A stretch of DNA of 64,000 nucleotides from Mytilus galloprovincialis (lineage: Eukaryota > Mollusca > Bivalvia > Mytilida > Mytilidae). The translations under genes and the position numbers were made by a program. Shown one piece after another: positions 11,280 to 23,429 of this stretch; positions within the stretch are counted from its first letter, which is position 1; every line of letters begins with the position of its first letter. Location: NCBI RefSeq assembly GCF_965363235.1, contig NC_134839.1, forward strand, positions 96,243,743 to 96,307,742, in the 5' to 3' direction. The notes beneath the pieces were generated by a model. That model was not told the DNA's origin. It did not search any database and was given only the letters and a program-made list of their open reading frames with translations.

Positions 11280-11825
11280 TATGTGCAACTTATTTTTATA
11301 GTTTGTTCTTATGTTGTGCTTTAACACCACTGTAAAGGGGATATTGAGAATTTAACAACATATATATGTTTCAACCCGTCGCATACGTTATGTACCTGTC
11401 CTACGTTTGAAGCCTGTAATTCAGTAGCTGTTGTAGGTTCATGTCTGTCATATTTATTTTTTTGTAAATTGTATTGTATAAATTATGCCGTTAGATTTCT
11501 TGTTTGAATTATTTCACATTTTCCATGTCGGTGCCTTTTATAGCTGCCTATACAAAATGAGTTTTTCTCATGGTTGAATGCCATACGATGACATATAACT
11601 GCTTTTACTACTTGAACTCTGATGGCTGTTCTCATTTTGAAATAATACCACATTTCCTTATTTTCTATATTTCACTTAGTACTTTCACGCGGTTTTCCTG
11701 ACTTGAACTCTTACATCCATAAAGCAAACATTTTCACTGAAATCGTACCTAGTTTTGTATTCTGCTCTAAGGTCGGGGTTTTGACTCTTTGATACAATTC
11801 CCCATTTCCATTTTCTTTTTTATGT
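11280..11825 (+). repeat. R1 copy followed by an R2 end
   Basis: A diverged R1 copy (11,280-11,620, with 'caacccgtcgcatacgt', 'cctgtcctacgtttgaag' and 'gccttttatagctgcc') is followed by the R2 end at about 11,765-11,825 (CAATTCCCCATTTCCATTTT). The two families lie directly next to each other, as elsewhere in mosaic copies. Confidence 0.6.
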
Positions 11826-11994
11826 TCAATGATCTAGACACATTGCATACATTGTCTACACACACTGAAAAAGTTAATATATGAGTACTAGTCCTACAAT
11901 ACTTAATTTCAAGATTGTGATGCAGTCAGAGATATTTGCAAACTCTTAACTGATCGAAATGGACATATCATCAGCTTATACTTTTATGCGCAAA

Positions 11995-12270
11995 ACGACA
12001 CGTGCCACATGGAGACATGATCTGCTTACCCTTCCGGATCATCTGAGATTTCCCCCAGTTTTGGTGGAGTTCGTGTTGCTAAGTCTTTAGCTTTCAATGT
12101 TTGGTTTTGCATACTGTTGTTTTTCTTCTGTTTTCTTCTGTTATTGCCAAAACAATGTCAGGTTATTTACGACTGAGGAGTTTGATTGCCAAAACAATGT
12201 CAGGTTATTTACGACTGAGGAGTTTGAATGGTTTTTTTTTGGTATCTCTCTCCTCTCTTTTTTCAATTAT
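11995..12270 (+). repeat. R3 repeat with 42-bp tandem duplication
   Basis: Third repeat family (R3), marked by GTGCCACATG..., CCCTTCCGGATCATCTGAGA and GGTGGAGTTCGTGTTGCT. Within it a 42-base segment containing AACAATGTCAGGTTATTTAC is duplicated exactly in tandem (12,144-12,185 and 12,186-12,227). The two overlapping frames of 68-74 residues here are repeat by-products. Other R3 copies: 49,240-49,470, 54,730-55,060 and 55,880-55,965. Confidence 0.65.
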
Positions 12271-12854
12271 AATGGGTTTTTTTTGTGTGCATACACACAT
12301 AATATAAGCAAACGTAGATAAAATCATTATTTGGTTTATAATGACAACATTATATTTGACGACTGTTTCAATGTTCACTGTAGTCAGTGTGCTTATAAGA
12401 AATGTCATTGGTGCAGTAATTTCCTGTGTTCAATGTAAGTATGTTGCATTAGAAGCGGCGAATCTACGTAACATATGTTGGATGTCATGTCAATACTGAA
12501 TCACTTAACCACTCGGCTGGTGGTACTCTTGGGAACTAGTAGTCAACTATATTTATATAGAATTGTGTTAGTTATTGTGCAACTAACTATGTCAGCCTTT
12601 CTTCCAAATCATACAAATGAACTGGATATTTTTATTTACCTAAAGTCAGATTTGCTATAAATTCTCTGAATGATTTAGTTTCAGAGAAATATGATTAAAC
12701 CTGCATTCAACCGAACGCATATGTTCTAACGGTTATAAGCCATGTTGGTTGGCAAGCGAGGTCACCGAACATATTTTTTAAACTAGATACCATAATTATA
12801 ATTGTAGCCAAGTTTGGTTAAATTATTCCCAGCAGTTATGTTGTACTAATACAC

Positions 12855-13190
12855 TACTATCCCAGGTTAGGGGGCGGTTTGGATCCCGCTTACTTGTTTA
12901 ACCCCGCCACATTTTGTATGTATGTGCATGTCCCAAGTCAGGAGCCTATAATTCAGTGGTTGTCGTTTGTTTATGTGTTACATATTTGTTCTCGTTCATT
13001 TTGTGTACATAAATAAGGCCTAGTTTTTTCGTTTGAATTGATTTACATTGTCATTTCAGAGCCTTTTATAGCTGAATATACGGTATGTGTTTTGCTCATT
13101 GTTGAAGACCGTACGGTGACCTATAGTTGTTAATTTCTGTGTAATTTGGTCTTGTGTGGAGAGTTTTCTCATCGGCAATCATACCACATT
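12855..13190 (+). repeat. R1 repeat, nearly complete copy
   Basis: The best-preserved R1 copy: AACCCCGCCACATTTTGTAT, then TGTCCCAAGTCAGGAGCCTA, GCCTTTTATAGCTGAATATA, TGTTGAAGACCGTACGGTGA, and the end GGCAATCATACCACA followed by a T-run. The T-run tail and constant 3' end suggest a retroposed or miniature element, but I cannot assign a named family. Confidence 0.65.
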
Positions 13191-13369
13191 TTTTTTTTTT
13201 ATATCAGAGGAGAAGATTTTTGTAAAAGCTATTGGACGAAGGACGCCAAGTGATGAGAAAAGCTCACTTGGCCAAATGGCCCAGGTGAGCTTAAAGGGAA
13301 GGAAAGTTTTACGAGTGAAATACTGTTTTTTTCGTAAGCCTCCAAAGATCTAGTCATTCCGTAGGTTTG

Positions 13370-13457
13370 AACCATAGGCACTTGTCTCAGATTTTTTTTT
13401 ATATATATATACCTTTATAATAAAAAGAAATATCTCATGTGACAAGTGCCTGTGGTT
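13370..13457. repeat. Small inverted repeat with GGCACTTGTC arms
   Basis: AACCATAGGCACTTGTC at the left pairs with GACAAGTGCCTGTGGTT at the right across an AT-rich loop of about 50 bases. The same arm core (CAGGCACTTG) bounds the inverted pair at 44,690-44,925, so this is a small fold-back family. Confidence 0.6.
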
Positions 13458-13489
13458 TGAGCGACTCCAACTCTTATAAAGTCTTGTTA

Positions 13490-14472
13490 AGCTGGGGTTA
13501 CACATTCACGATTTTTACTACCGTCCTTGACAGGACCAAAATTTATTAAAAGTCTGATCAAGATCCTGTGAATCGTGGATGGAAATTCTAACTTTAATTA
13601 AAATTTGTACAAAAAATAATTTGATCACGACAACAATCAGATAGTGTTTAGGAAGCGTCGATATTCAACCGTTTCCAAGCGAATATTTCCCGATAATCCC
13701 GTTCTGAATCCGCTTCTAATCCGATTCATATTTTTCGCAAGGTAAAATTCGATCGAGTCTGTCACGATTGCGTCCCGACTTTACCGAATGTAATCCGACA
13801 GAGATTAGACAGTGACCAGACAGTGAACCGACGCTGACGAAAGTTATCCGTTCGAAAACTGTCTGCATATTCGGGATGATCAGATACTATCGGAACGTTA
13901 TCCTTTCACGGTCCGCTCTATCGCATTGCAAACGGCTTTGTCTGGTCTCAGTCGTATTGTATTCTGTAATTGTATGTACTCTGACGTGGGTATCATTGAC
14001 GAATTTCGTATTAATAACGGGACTGTTTCGGAACGGTTTCGGCAAAAACGGTTCGCAATCGACAAAATCTGGATGCAATCTGGACTCAATCGGCAGAAAA
14101 ACAGCTATGAAAAATTACTCCAGATCATTCCCATTCCACAGGACACCGTCCAGAATACACAAAACATTGTTCGGAATTAGATCCGATACAGCAGTATCTG
14201 TCACGACATAGCTACGATTGTAATCCGACTAGACAAAATCGGCTGAGTTGCCCCGAATGTTACGGGACGCTCCTAACTGTCGGGGTGCTTTGCCGAACTA
14301 TTTGGACCCTTCCCGACCCGTAGGAATCTGTTACGAACTAAAACGACTGCGTTCAGACAATGATAGGATATTCCAATTAATTGAGGATACTAATCCGACT
14401 TTTTCATTTTTCGTGTCGTATTGCTGTCTGATCTCAAACAGGAGCAATAATCGGCAATGTGTGAACCCCGCA
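13490..14472. mobile_element. Inverted-repeat element B with iterated AATCCGAC words
   Basis: A 983-bp element. The left end is AGCTGGGGTTACACATTCAC; the complement of the right end is TGCGGGGTTCACACATTGCC. A TTA flanks each side (13,487-13,489 and 14,473-14,475), giving a 3-bp target duplication. The interior is full of variants of one word (AATCCGAC, AATCGGC, GTTTCGGAACGG, TTCCGACCCG) in both orientations. The frames of up to 136 residues across it (13,876-14,211; 14,248-14,658) are translations of this word-iterated DNA and are not called as genes. The layout is the same as element A. Confidence 0.8.
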
Positions 14473-15436
14473 TTACTTATAATATATATCCTTGCATTTT
14501 TAAATATAAATTATCAACACACCGAACCGATAGAACTTTGTATTGAATTGGAAGAGAATAAAGATTTTAAGTATAATAAACCTTTTATTAGAAGAAAACC
14601 CAGTGATTGTCACGATTTTAACAATAATTGTCTGTTCATAACATCAATAAGAAGCTAAGAGAAATTTTTAACTCATATTTCATGATTTATATTATATGTC
14701 GTTCTTTTCAATAAATGTATGTATATGTTTCATAATGTATTTGTTACTATGACAACACGTATATTTGCTACTATTATACATTATAAATAATATTTCATTA
14801 AGGAATACATACTTTTAAAGCTCAATTAGTTTTAGATAAAAACATTTTTACCAATGATACATTATGAGAATATACTAACTGGAAATGAATATATCCGATA
14901 TATTCATAATAGATTTGGCATTGTATGTAGTTTGTACAGAGCGCATTCTGTTCAAAACGAGTACAATTATATGATACAACTGTGAAAGTTACTTTCCTCA
15001 ATATAAGACATTGTTTGCTTTAAGTTTGTCTTTTTAAAGTATGTACTAGTACATAAAAATAAATAAGTGTGACTGGCCAATGAGATTACTATATATACAT
15101 ATACAATAAAGACCGAAGGAGGGGGATCTATAAACTACAGTCTCTCACCAAAACAATGATGTATGTATGTTCTAAATTGCTTAAGTTCAAGAGAATGAAG
15201 TATAAGTTTGCGTGTCACACTGAATGGGGTGTGATATAAATAAGAAAATACGAACAATGCGATAATTGGCTGGCTAGTTGTCTGGTCTATCCTGCAATAC
15301 TTCAATACAAAGTTGGCGAACATATTTAACCAGAACTTTTTTTTACCATAACAGAAATAAGCATTACAACTCAATCGTTTAGAAATCTATAAAAATATCA
15401 TGTCTCATATATGAACAACGAGAATAATATATAAAT
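14473..15436. other. Spacer, no gene seen
   Basis: AT-rich DNA without recognisable coding sequence. The minus-strand frame at 15,135-15,374 has no family features. Confidence 0.4.
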
Positions 15437-16452
15437 TAAAAACCAATTGTTCAGAGAACAATTGAAGGTCTTTCCACCAGAAAACATGTATTCAAATATG
15501 AAAGAAGCATAATTAGGTCTTTCCACCTTTCCGTGGAAAGACCTATTGAATTTGTTCTGATTATTATTATTATTTTTTTTTTTTTTTTCTTCCGCCTAAT
15601 TTTTTTCTTGCGTAGTATTGATGTTTCAAAAGATGTCGCTTAGATATTTGGAATATGATATCGTAAAGTGTATGCGCTTTTAAAACTGACAACTGCGTAA
15701 CCAAATACTTTGCGTTGTAAGAGTTATCTCCCCAAACACTGTTTTTCTTGTGGCCACTACTCCTTCGCAACCGTAAAAGATTACGACAAATTTATTTTAC
15801 CAAATTGCTCGATACATCTTCAGGATTAGGCAATTCATTTGGACCGAAGCTTTCCAGAGACTCCATATGAGAGTTATTTCCCCTTATGTAAATGATATAA
15901 GTAATATGCATTTCTAACCAGTAAACCATAAATGATAGAGACCTAGGATCTTCAGATTTGAGGTCCTTGGTCCAAAAAAATGAAAATGAGGTCAAGGTCA
16001 AAGGTCAAGGTCATGTTCTAAATTTTGATTTTTGCTTATTTTCACTGATTTTCAAATACCGTATGACATATCGACAAATAATTTTTCATAAATTGTTATT
16101 TGCGACATGTCCTTACTTGTATATTTTGGTTGAAAGGGTGCGCAAATAATAAATGGGAGTTTTTGCCCATCTTATATTTAGGTTTACCCGTAAAGTGATA
16201 TTACTCTTTAACCAAACATATTAAAGACCTAGTGTCTTTTGATTTAAGATCCTTGGTTTGTGACCTTGAAATTGAGGTCAAGGTCATAGGTTAATAGGAC
16301 GTTCTAGATTTTGACCTTTGCTTTAAATTGATATTAATACATCATAAAGCCATAGGAACTAACATTTTAAACTGATTTTTCATATTTCCATATCAAAATA
16401 GATCTTTACTAGTGGAAAGACCTTCAATTGTTCTCTGAACAATTGGTTTTTA
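15437..16452. mobile_element. Inverted-end element carrying AGGTCA clusters (left copy)
   Basis: A 1,016-bp element bounded by about 41-base inverted ends that contain CCAATTGTTCAGAGAACAAT and GAAGGTCTTTCCAC. Inside, at about 15,987-16,012, four AGGTCA-type half-sites stand in direct repeat with spacings of 0-1; another pair is at about 16,274-16,288. A second diverged copy lies in opposite orientation at 16,650-17,530, so the two form a large inverted repeat. A 69-residue minus-strand frame (15,792-16,001) is matched by one in the other copy. No transposase is recognised. Confidence 0.75.
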
Positions 16453-16649
16453 ATTATGTTTAAAATGTCATTTCAATTGTCAAATGGTAGCTTATAGTAC
16501 ATTGATTAAAAAAATATATGTTTTCTTTTCATTTTTTTTTTTAAATAAGGGAGATAATTTGTTACTTCCGATACTATTTGAATATTTACTTGACACTGAT
16601 TCCAAAAATATCTGATTCTATGTACATTTATTTTAATAAGGTATGAAAA

Positions 16650-17530
16650 ATAGATACTTCCGGTTTACACAAGGTCACTTCCGGTTGGTTTTTACAAGGT
16701 TAATTGGTTTGAAAGCTATTGCAAAAAGTCTCATGGCTTTATCATGTATACATATAAGATAAAAGCAAAGGTCAAAATCTAGAACGTCAAATCAATAGAT
16801 GACCTTGAGATCAATTTCAAGGTTATAAACCAAGGACCTCAAATCAAAAGACCATAGGTCTTAATTATATTTGGCTTATAAATGAGTTATATCACCATAC
16901 ACGTATTTTTAAATACAACAGAGGAGAAAACTCCCTTTTGCGTTCAATGTACCCTTGCAATCAAAATTTTCATGTTAGGACATTTCGCAACTAACAATTA
17001 AGTAAAAATAATTTGTCGACATCTTATACAATTTTTGGGTATAAGTGAAAATAAGCCAAAATCAAAATTTAAAACATGACCTTGACCTTTGACCTTGACC
17101 TTATTTTCATTTTTTTTAACTAAGGACCTCAAATCAAAAGATCCTAGGTCTCTGTCACTTATGGTTTACAAGATAGAAATGCATATCACTTATATCAAAT
17201 GCATAAGGGGAAATAACTCTCATTTGGAGTGTTCATATCGCTTCGGTAAAAATACAACAAATCATGCTAAAGATATAACTAGCAATTTTATAAAATAACT
17301 TTGTCGTAATCTTTAACGGTTGCGAAGGAGTTGTGGACACAAGGAAAACAGTGTTTAGGGAGATAACTCCTACAAAGAAAAGTATTTGGTTATGCAGGGT
17401 AAATTTCAAAGGCGCATAAATTGTTCAATATCATATACCAAATATCTAAGCGAAATATTGCAAAACAAATATTTATTGCAAGAACAAAATTTAGATGGAA
17501 GGAAAAAAAAAAATAATCAGAAGAAATACT
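16650..17530. mobile_element. Second, inverted copy of the AGGTCA element
   Basis: Reverse-oriented copy of the element at 15,437-16,452, matching it from the GGTCAAAATCTAGAACGT stretch to the TTGCGAAGGAGTTGTGGACA stretch at roughly 80% identity. The AGGTCA cluster is retained as its complement at about 17,072-17,102. The terminal inverted sequence is not preserved here, so the copy is truncated. A 69-residue frame (17,089-17,298) is clearly related to the one in the left copy (shared cores TKDLKS, DPRSLS, IRGNNSH). Confidence 0.7.
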
Positions 17531-17837
17531 GGAAAGATCTAAATATACAAAATTATTTCAATAGTTTACTATGACCTTTCTGTATTGAAGATAGATAAAG
17601 ATTCTACCACTGCATCGAGTGTGATACGATATTTATCCACTCAAGACAGAGCGTTTTAGATATTAAAAAATTAACTGTCGAGAGTGGATAAATAGCGTTT
17701 TACACAAGATTTGGTGATGGAATCTGTTTCTCTAATGATTTTTAAACAACATGCAGACAAATTCAATACTTTTTTCAAATGATCTGCAAAAAGATGCGTT
17801 CTTTCTATGTGACGTCATCAGGCATGGTCTCATTTTT

Positions 17838-20023
17838 TCGTGCCGTCACAATCATTCATGTCCAGTGTACAAAATTGTACCGATATTGTCGACATAGCAA
17901 AGTAGACAATGTCGACCCTATATTATTATATTATACAACGTTGTCGATATTGTTTCAAACTCTTTTCTATATCGTTGACATTGGCGATATCGCGAAGTAG
18001 ATAATGTCGACACGATATTGTACAATGTTGTCTATATCATTTCATACTATTGTCTACTTCGTTGACATTGACGATACCACGAAGTACACAATGTTGACAC
18101 CCTTAATGTATCCAACTCAGAAAGGAAACGCCAAATGACAATTAACATTAAATACAAAAAGGGCTTTAAAAAAAAGATAGTTCACGGTTACTGAAAACTA
18201 CTGAGCTAAGGATACATAAGAAAAGTTCAGTCCTCGAAATTTCAAATTTAGACTTTTCCCGGCATTCCTCTTCCATTAAAATGGGTCTAAAGTTATAGCT
18301 TCATAAACTAAAAATACAAAATACGAAGTGACACAATACCAATTATGAAACATATACTGAGTGCATCGTATAACTAACACAGTAAAATCGGCGTTCTCAA
18401 CAATGTAGACAGCAAGTAGGACGATGTAGACGATGTTGTAACAATTTTGTCTACTTCTCGATGTCGGCATTGTCAACGATGTTGAAAGAGAAGGGGGACG
18501 ATGTAGACGATGTCGTCACGATGTTGGCGATGTCAACGATGTAAGCAGCAAGAAAAACGATGTAAACAATGTCGTCACGGTGTTATCAACATCATGATGT
18601 CGGCAATGTCAACAATGTAGACAGGAAAGGGGGACGATGTAAACGGTCGTCACGATGTTGTCAACATCACGATGTCGGCAATATCAGCGATGTAGACAAC
18701 AGGAAAGGGGGACGATGTAGACGATGTCGTTACGATAAAGTCTAAATTACGATGTCGGCGATGTCAACAATGTAGACTGAAACGGGGGCCGATGTAGACG
18801 ATATTGTCAACATCACAATGTCGGTGATGTCAACGATGTAGACAAGAAAGGGGGACGATGTAGACAATGTCGTCACGATGTTGTCAACATCACGATGTAG
18901 GCAATGTCAACGATGTAGAGAGGAAATGGGGACGATGTAGACGATGTCTCACCATCAGTCAAGACCACAATTAATTTCTTTGTTCGATGTGAATTCCCTT
19001 TGTTCGTGGGATGTGAATTCCCTTTGTTCGTGGTCTAGGAATATAGTTCCTAATTATTATATAGGTTATTTCTTCTTAGGTAATCTGGCTACTGTTATCT
19101 TTGAAATGTTTACTATTTAAGTGGTCCTTTCAGTTGCAAATGTATTGACATAAGTAAAATATGCAGGAAAAAAAATATTGTTGAAAGTGAAAGTAGTGAT
19201 TTGGCCAAATTGAAAGTAGGGTAGAAATTAGCCTTCGTTATTTATCTAAGATTCAAACCCTACCATTGGCGTGTTAATAGGTCCTGGGACAAGCATATTT
19301 AATTAGAAGAATAATGGTCTATAAGCAGTTGAATTTATTTCATGTTTGCAGCGGTGCAAATGTTTTAATTCAACTTGACTAAGAAGAGGAATAATAATTG
19401 TGTTCTGATGTCATCACGATGTCGGCGATGTCAACGATGTAGACAGAAAAGGGGGAAAATGTAGACAAAATCGTCATGATGTTGTCAACATCACGATATC
19501 AGCGATGTCAACGATGTAGAGAGGAAAGAGGGCGATGTAGACGATGTCGGCGATGTCAACGATGTAGACAGAAACAGGGGCCGAAGTAGACGATGTCGTC
19601 CTGATATTGTCAACATCACGATGTCGGTGATGTCAACGATGTAGACAAGAAAGGGGACGATGTAGACGATTTCGTCATGATGTTGTCAACATCACGAAGT
19701 CGGCGATGTCAACGATGTAGAGAGGAATGGGGACGAAGTAGACGATGTTGTCACAATGTTGTCAACATCACGATGTCGGCGATGTCAACGATGTAGACAA
19801 TATCGTCATGATGTTGTCAACATCATGATGTCGGCGATGTCAACGATGTAGAGAGGAAAGGGGGACGATGTAGACGACGTTGTCACGATGTTGTCAACAT
19901 AACTATGTCGGCGATGTCAACGATGTAGACAATATTGTGAGCAGGTATAAAATCATGAACGAAGTTGACAATATCGGCGATATCGTCACTACATCGTGCA
20001 CTGGACATACCTCGTCACAATAG
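17838..20023. mobile_element. Large inverted-repeat element C with iterated GATGTCAACGATGTAGAC words
   Basis: About 2.2 kb. The ends contain inverted ATGTCCAGTGYAC (17,858-17,870 and its complement at 20,000-20,012) followed on both sides by GATATTGTC-type sequence. The interior is two long arrays (about 18,370-18,955 and 19,410-19,990) of words such as ACGATGTAGACGATGTC and GATGTTGTCAACATC, which also form a higher-order unit of roughly 75 bases with GGAAAGGGGGA spacers. Outer words (17,880-18,110) are variants in opposite sense. At about 18,960-19,405 the array is interrupted by unrelated DNA, probably an insertion. No coding sequence was found. Confidence 0.75.
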
Positions 20024-20578
20024 GAAATACAGAGGAAAGCAAGACAATTGAACGTCATAATCAAATTTTGACCAAGGAAGAACTGAGATCAAACGATCCG
20101 CACGTTGATTAAATAAAAGTAATCAACATGTCAGGAAAGGGATAAATCGTGTAAGAATTAGAGAAATAAATGTATAACAAAGGTGTGTGCAACTAATTTT
20201 GATGCACAGGACAATTGTTTCTAGAATAACACCTACCACATTCGCTGGAGACACAATTACAAAAGGTTTGTAAGCATCGAAACAATAACGAGCTTTAGAA
20301 CTCGAAACTAAAAATAAGCATAATTGAAGAGAACCAAGTATCTGATATCAATTGCCCCTTGTAAGATCAAATTTACCTTTTCTGATAAACACTCATTTAG
20401 GACCACTGATCGATAGACGTTTTTTTCTAAGAAATTTTCAATATTTGAACAAAAGAGGAGGAAGATACCGTAATAATTTAATTTTGGATGTAACGCGTCT
20501 TCTGATTGGCATAACGTTATGAGCCCATAGACATGATTTAGTCATGTGACCGTGACGTCAACAACGTTTTTCATGACT

Positions 20579-20704
20579 AATATTTTTTCTGTCTATTCGA
20601 AATAACATAAAAAATGTGGTGCACACTGTTAAATAACCCGCTACGCGCGTTATTCAGTGTGCACCAAATTTTTTATGTTATTTCGAATAGACAGAAAAAA
20701 TATT
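20579..20704. repeat. Long near-perfect DNA hairpin H2
   Basis: Arms of about 58 bases start TAATATTTTTTCTGTCTATT and return as the complement, with a GC-rich centre CCGCTACGCGCG. As with hairpins H1 and H3, the flank carries a GATTGGC (reverse CCAAT) motif and a TGACGTCA (CRE-like) motif, here at about 20,501 and 20,553. Confidence 0.85.
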
Positions 20705-21401
20705 ACAGTCATTCCTTAAATAAAAATAATAGAATCATAAGTTGACAAGAAATAAAATCTCGTTTGTTCTATCGTTTGACTTTGCCAACATGTTTTAGTG
20801 TCTTACTTGTCAAAACTGTAACCCCTCTGGCAACTACACAAAATTTTTTTTGGTTGGTTGTATTCGTTTGTTGCTTGTGTTTCGACAACGATTGTCTGTT
20901 GCATAATCGCTTTAGTTGATTCTTAACAAATAAGATAAAGAGTTCAGCTTCAAATGGGATCAGCTTCAATTTCACTAAAAATGTCCTTACACATTTGGAA
21001 AAAGGAACTGACAGAAGCTGTTGTACCCAAGAACAAATTTTACTTATAACAGTTATTGACAGTTCGAGTTAAAATTATATTCTTTCAGATAGAATGGTGT
21101 ATAACAGTTATATGACATATTCTGACAGTTCTGAGGAAGAATCGTTTGTACTGATCTCATCATAGCTTACATAGGTAAGATAGTAATCAAATCAATGTGT
21201 TGTTCCACTACAAGTCCCGTATGATAACAATGTCCAAAGAGAGTTAGGCGATTATACATAAATGTAGTTATCTGTAACGAGATCAAGGCTCATGTCAACA
21301 ACATTGTCTTAGGACTAGAACATATCTCAGGATAGTCCTAAAACGAAGATTGGTAAAAGTCGAAATTTTATATAATTCAAAGCCAGTATAAATATTTTTT
21401 T

Positions 21402-21427
21402 GCATGAACCCCCTGAGGGGTTCATGC
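21402..21427. repeat. Short perfect palindrome
   Basis: GCATGAACCCC, a CTGA loop, then the exact complement. It stands alone in an AT-rich spacer; there is no gene here for it to terminate. Confidence 0.7.
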
Positions 21428-23429
21428 TTATATATTGGCGAGTTTTGGATGTTTCTATGGGCCACTCGAAATCTCTCGGCCGGAAGTCAGAATAAAATTC
21501 TCGGAAATCAGAATATTTTCAGAGTTGCAATTAAGAAATAAGTATTTTATTTTACAAGATACTCTGCTTTGGTATTTTTAAATATTCATTTGTAAAGAAA
21601 ACATAAAAATTAAATCTAAATAAATTCTTGCATCCTACAAAAAAGAAATGTTTATAAACAATAATCATTATATTTCTACGTTAATTATTTCATACCATTT
21701 TAGTATATAGGTTTAATGAGTAATTATTATTTATTTTTTGTATTGTAATATATCCATAAAACGGAAAGTACGATAAATTTAGTAAATATTTAAATTTTAA
21801 ACGGTCGTGAATCAAAATACTTGTGTGTTTTCAATTCATAAAGCATGATTTTAAATCCTTGCAACTCACAACAACCGTAAAAATAATTTACAATAATCAC
21901 AACAAAATTTAATTACAACCATAATGTTGATTATTTCATACCGTTTTAGTATGGATTTAGAAGTCTTTGCTTATATTTTGTATAGTAATATATTCACATA
22001 GTGGAATGTTAGAATTTAAAAGTAGATTCATTCGATAAATAAACTGTCCATCCGTAAATACTTGACGTTCGTGTTTATTGATATTATATACAATGTATAT
22101 TCAAAAGAATTTGAAAATAAAATAATAACAGGAACGTTAGTTTTTTATAAAATTTTAATTCAATTTTTGTTTGTTTGTTTTAATAGTTTAACCGTATAGC
22201 ATCTACATATTTGTACTATATGGTACGGTTTTGAAAATTGTATTCAATGTGTTGACCAACTATCCTACACCTCTTGATGCATTCACATTATAGATCACAT
22301 TTCAAAAGCACACTATCGGTTTGCGTTCTCAAAAATTTCGGATAAAAAGTCAATGAATCCGGAGTCAAAACATTTAATGTAGGCCGTTTGACATTCGAAT
22401 TCAACTATTAGATTAAGATATGTGATGATGCAAATGCGTATTCTTTTCCTTAGTATCAGTGAGATGCTTTCTATTTACTATTTCGTGTGCTAAGATACTA
22501 CTTGCATGCAATACTATTAAATTCACTCGTGAAAGCTTATTTTCGTTTTTGTTATCTAAATTCAGGCCACGGAAGAAAGAGCTTCACATATGACTTTCAA
22601 GCACGGTCATCATTTCTAACGGTATTCTGACCTCGAGTTGTTTCTCTTTTGTTTCTTTTTTGAGTCACTGTCCTATTATAAACTTTGACCTTTTCGAAAA
22701 GCTAAGGATTGTCTACACAAGGAATAGATTCCTTAACTTTGTAATGTATTTAGCCTTTTAACTTTTTTCAGTCGAGCGTCACTGGCATGGTGCTTTTTTT
22801 GTGTCTACTGAACTCGTGTCTGGCGTATATCATTTTATTTCTGGTATCTTTTTATATCTACATACCCTTTTATATAAATTGGTTATTTTGAAAGTGTGTA
22901 CAGGTATTCATAAACTTCTGAATGAAGAAATTCTTCGGCAAAACTAAGTTTCACTGTAGAATGTTTGAATTGATTTACGTAAAATCAGGAAATCCTTTTA
23001 AAAAATTTGAGATGTTTTATGAGACCAAAATCAGTCTCTTAAGAGGTCCCAATCAATTGTATGCCACAGGTTTCACCGCATACAACATCTACCATGAGTA
23101 AAGACAGCTTCAAATACGAGTTGAGAATATAAAGGCATTCATGTAGGAAACAAAATATAAAGATATGATAGATAAAATAAATGCATTCAAAATTCCACAT
23201 TATATTACAAACTGATATATATTTCACATCCAATTTTTTATGGTAATATTCTTTATAAAGCACAAAGGTGTCAGTATTCACCTCAGAAACTTACAAAACC
23301 TTTGAATAGACTTATTAAGAAGGGATATAATTACGATACTGTTGTCAAGTCATTAAAGATTGCATATTTTGGCGTTAATATTGAGTCAGTGATAAGGTCT
23401 TTGCATCGGAACTAAACACATTTATTCTA
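21428..23429. other. Two-kilobase spacer, no gene seen
   Basis: AT-rich DNA. Two stretches near 21,660-21,720 and 21,920-21,975 share 'ttatttcataccattttagtat', a weak local duplication. No coding exon was recognised on either strand. Confidence 0.4.

Noticed and set aside
13876-14658. Open frames of 111 and 136 residues inside element B
   Set aside because: They run through word-iterated DNA in which stops are rare by composition; overlapping frames are open on both strands and no domain is visible.
15792-17298. The paired 69-residue frames as a conserved host gene
   Set aside because: Both start at an AGGTCA cluster inside a repeated element and have no recognisable domain; kept only as an observation about the element.
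18960-19405. A clean inverted-end element interrupting the array of element C
   Set aside because: Edges show only a weak mirrored ACACAATTA-like stretch and no duplication; it may be original spacer, so no separate element is called.
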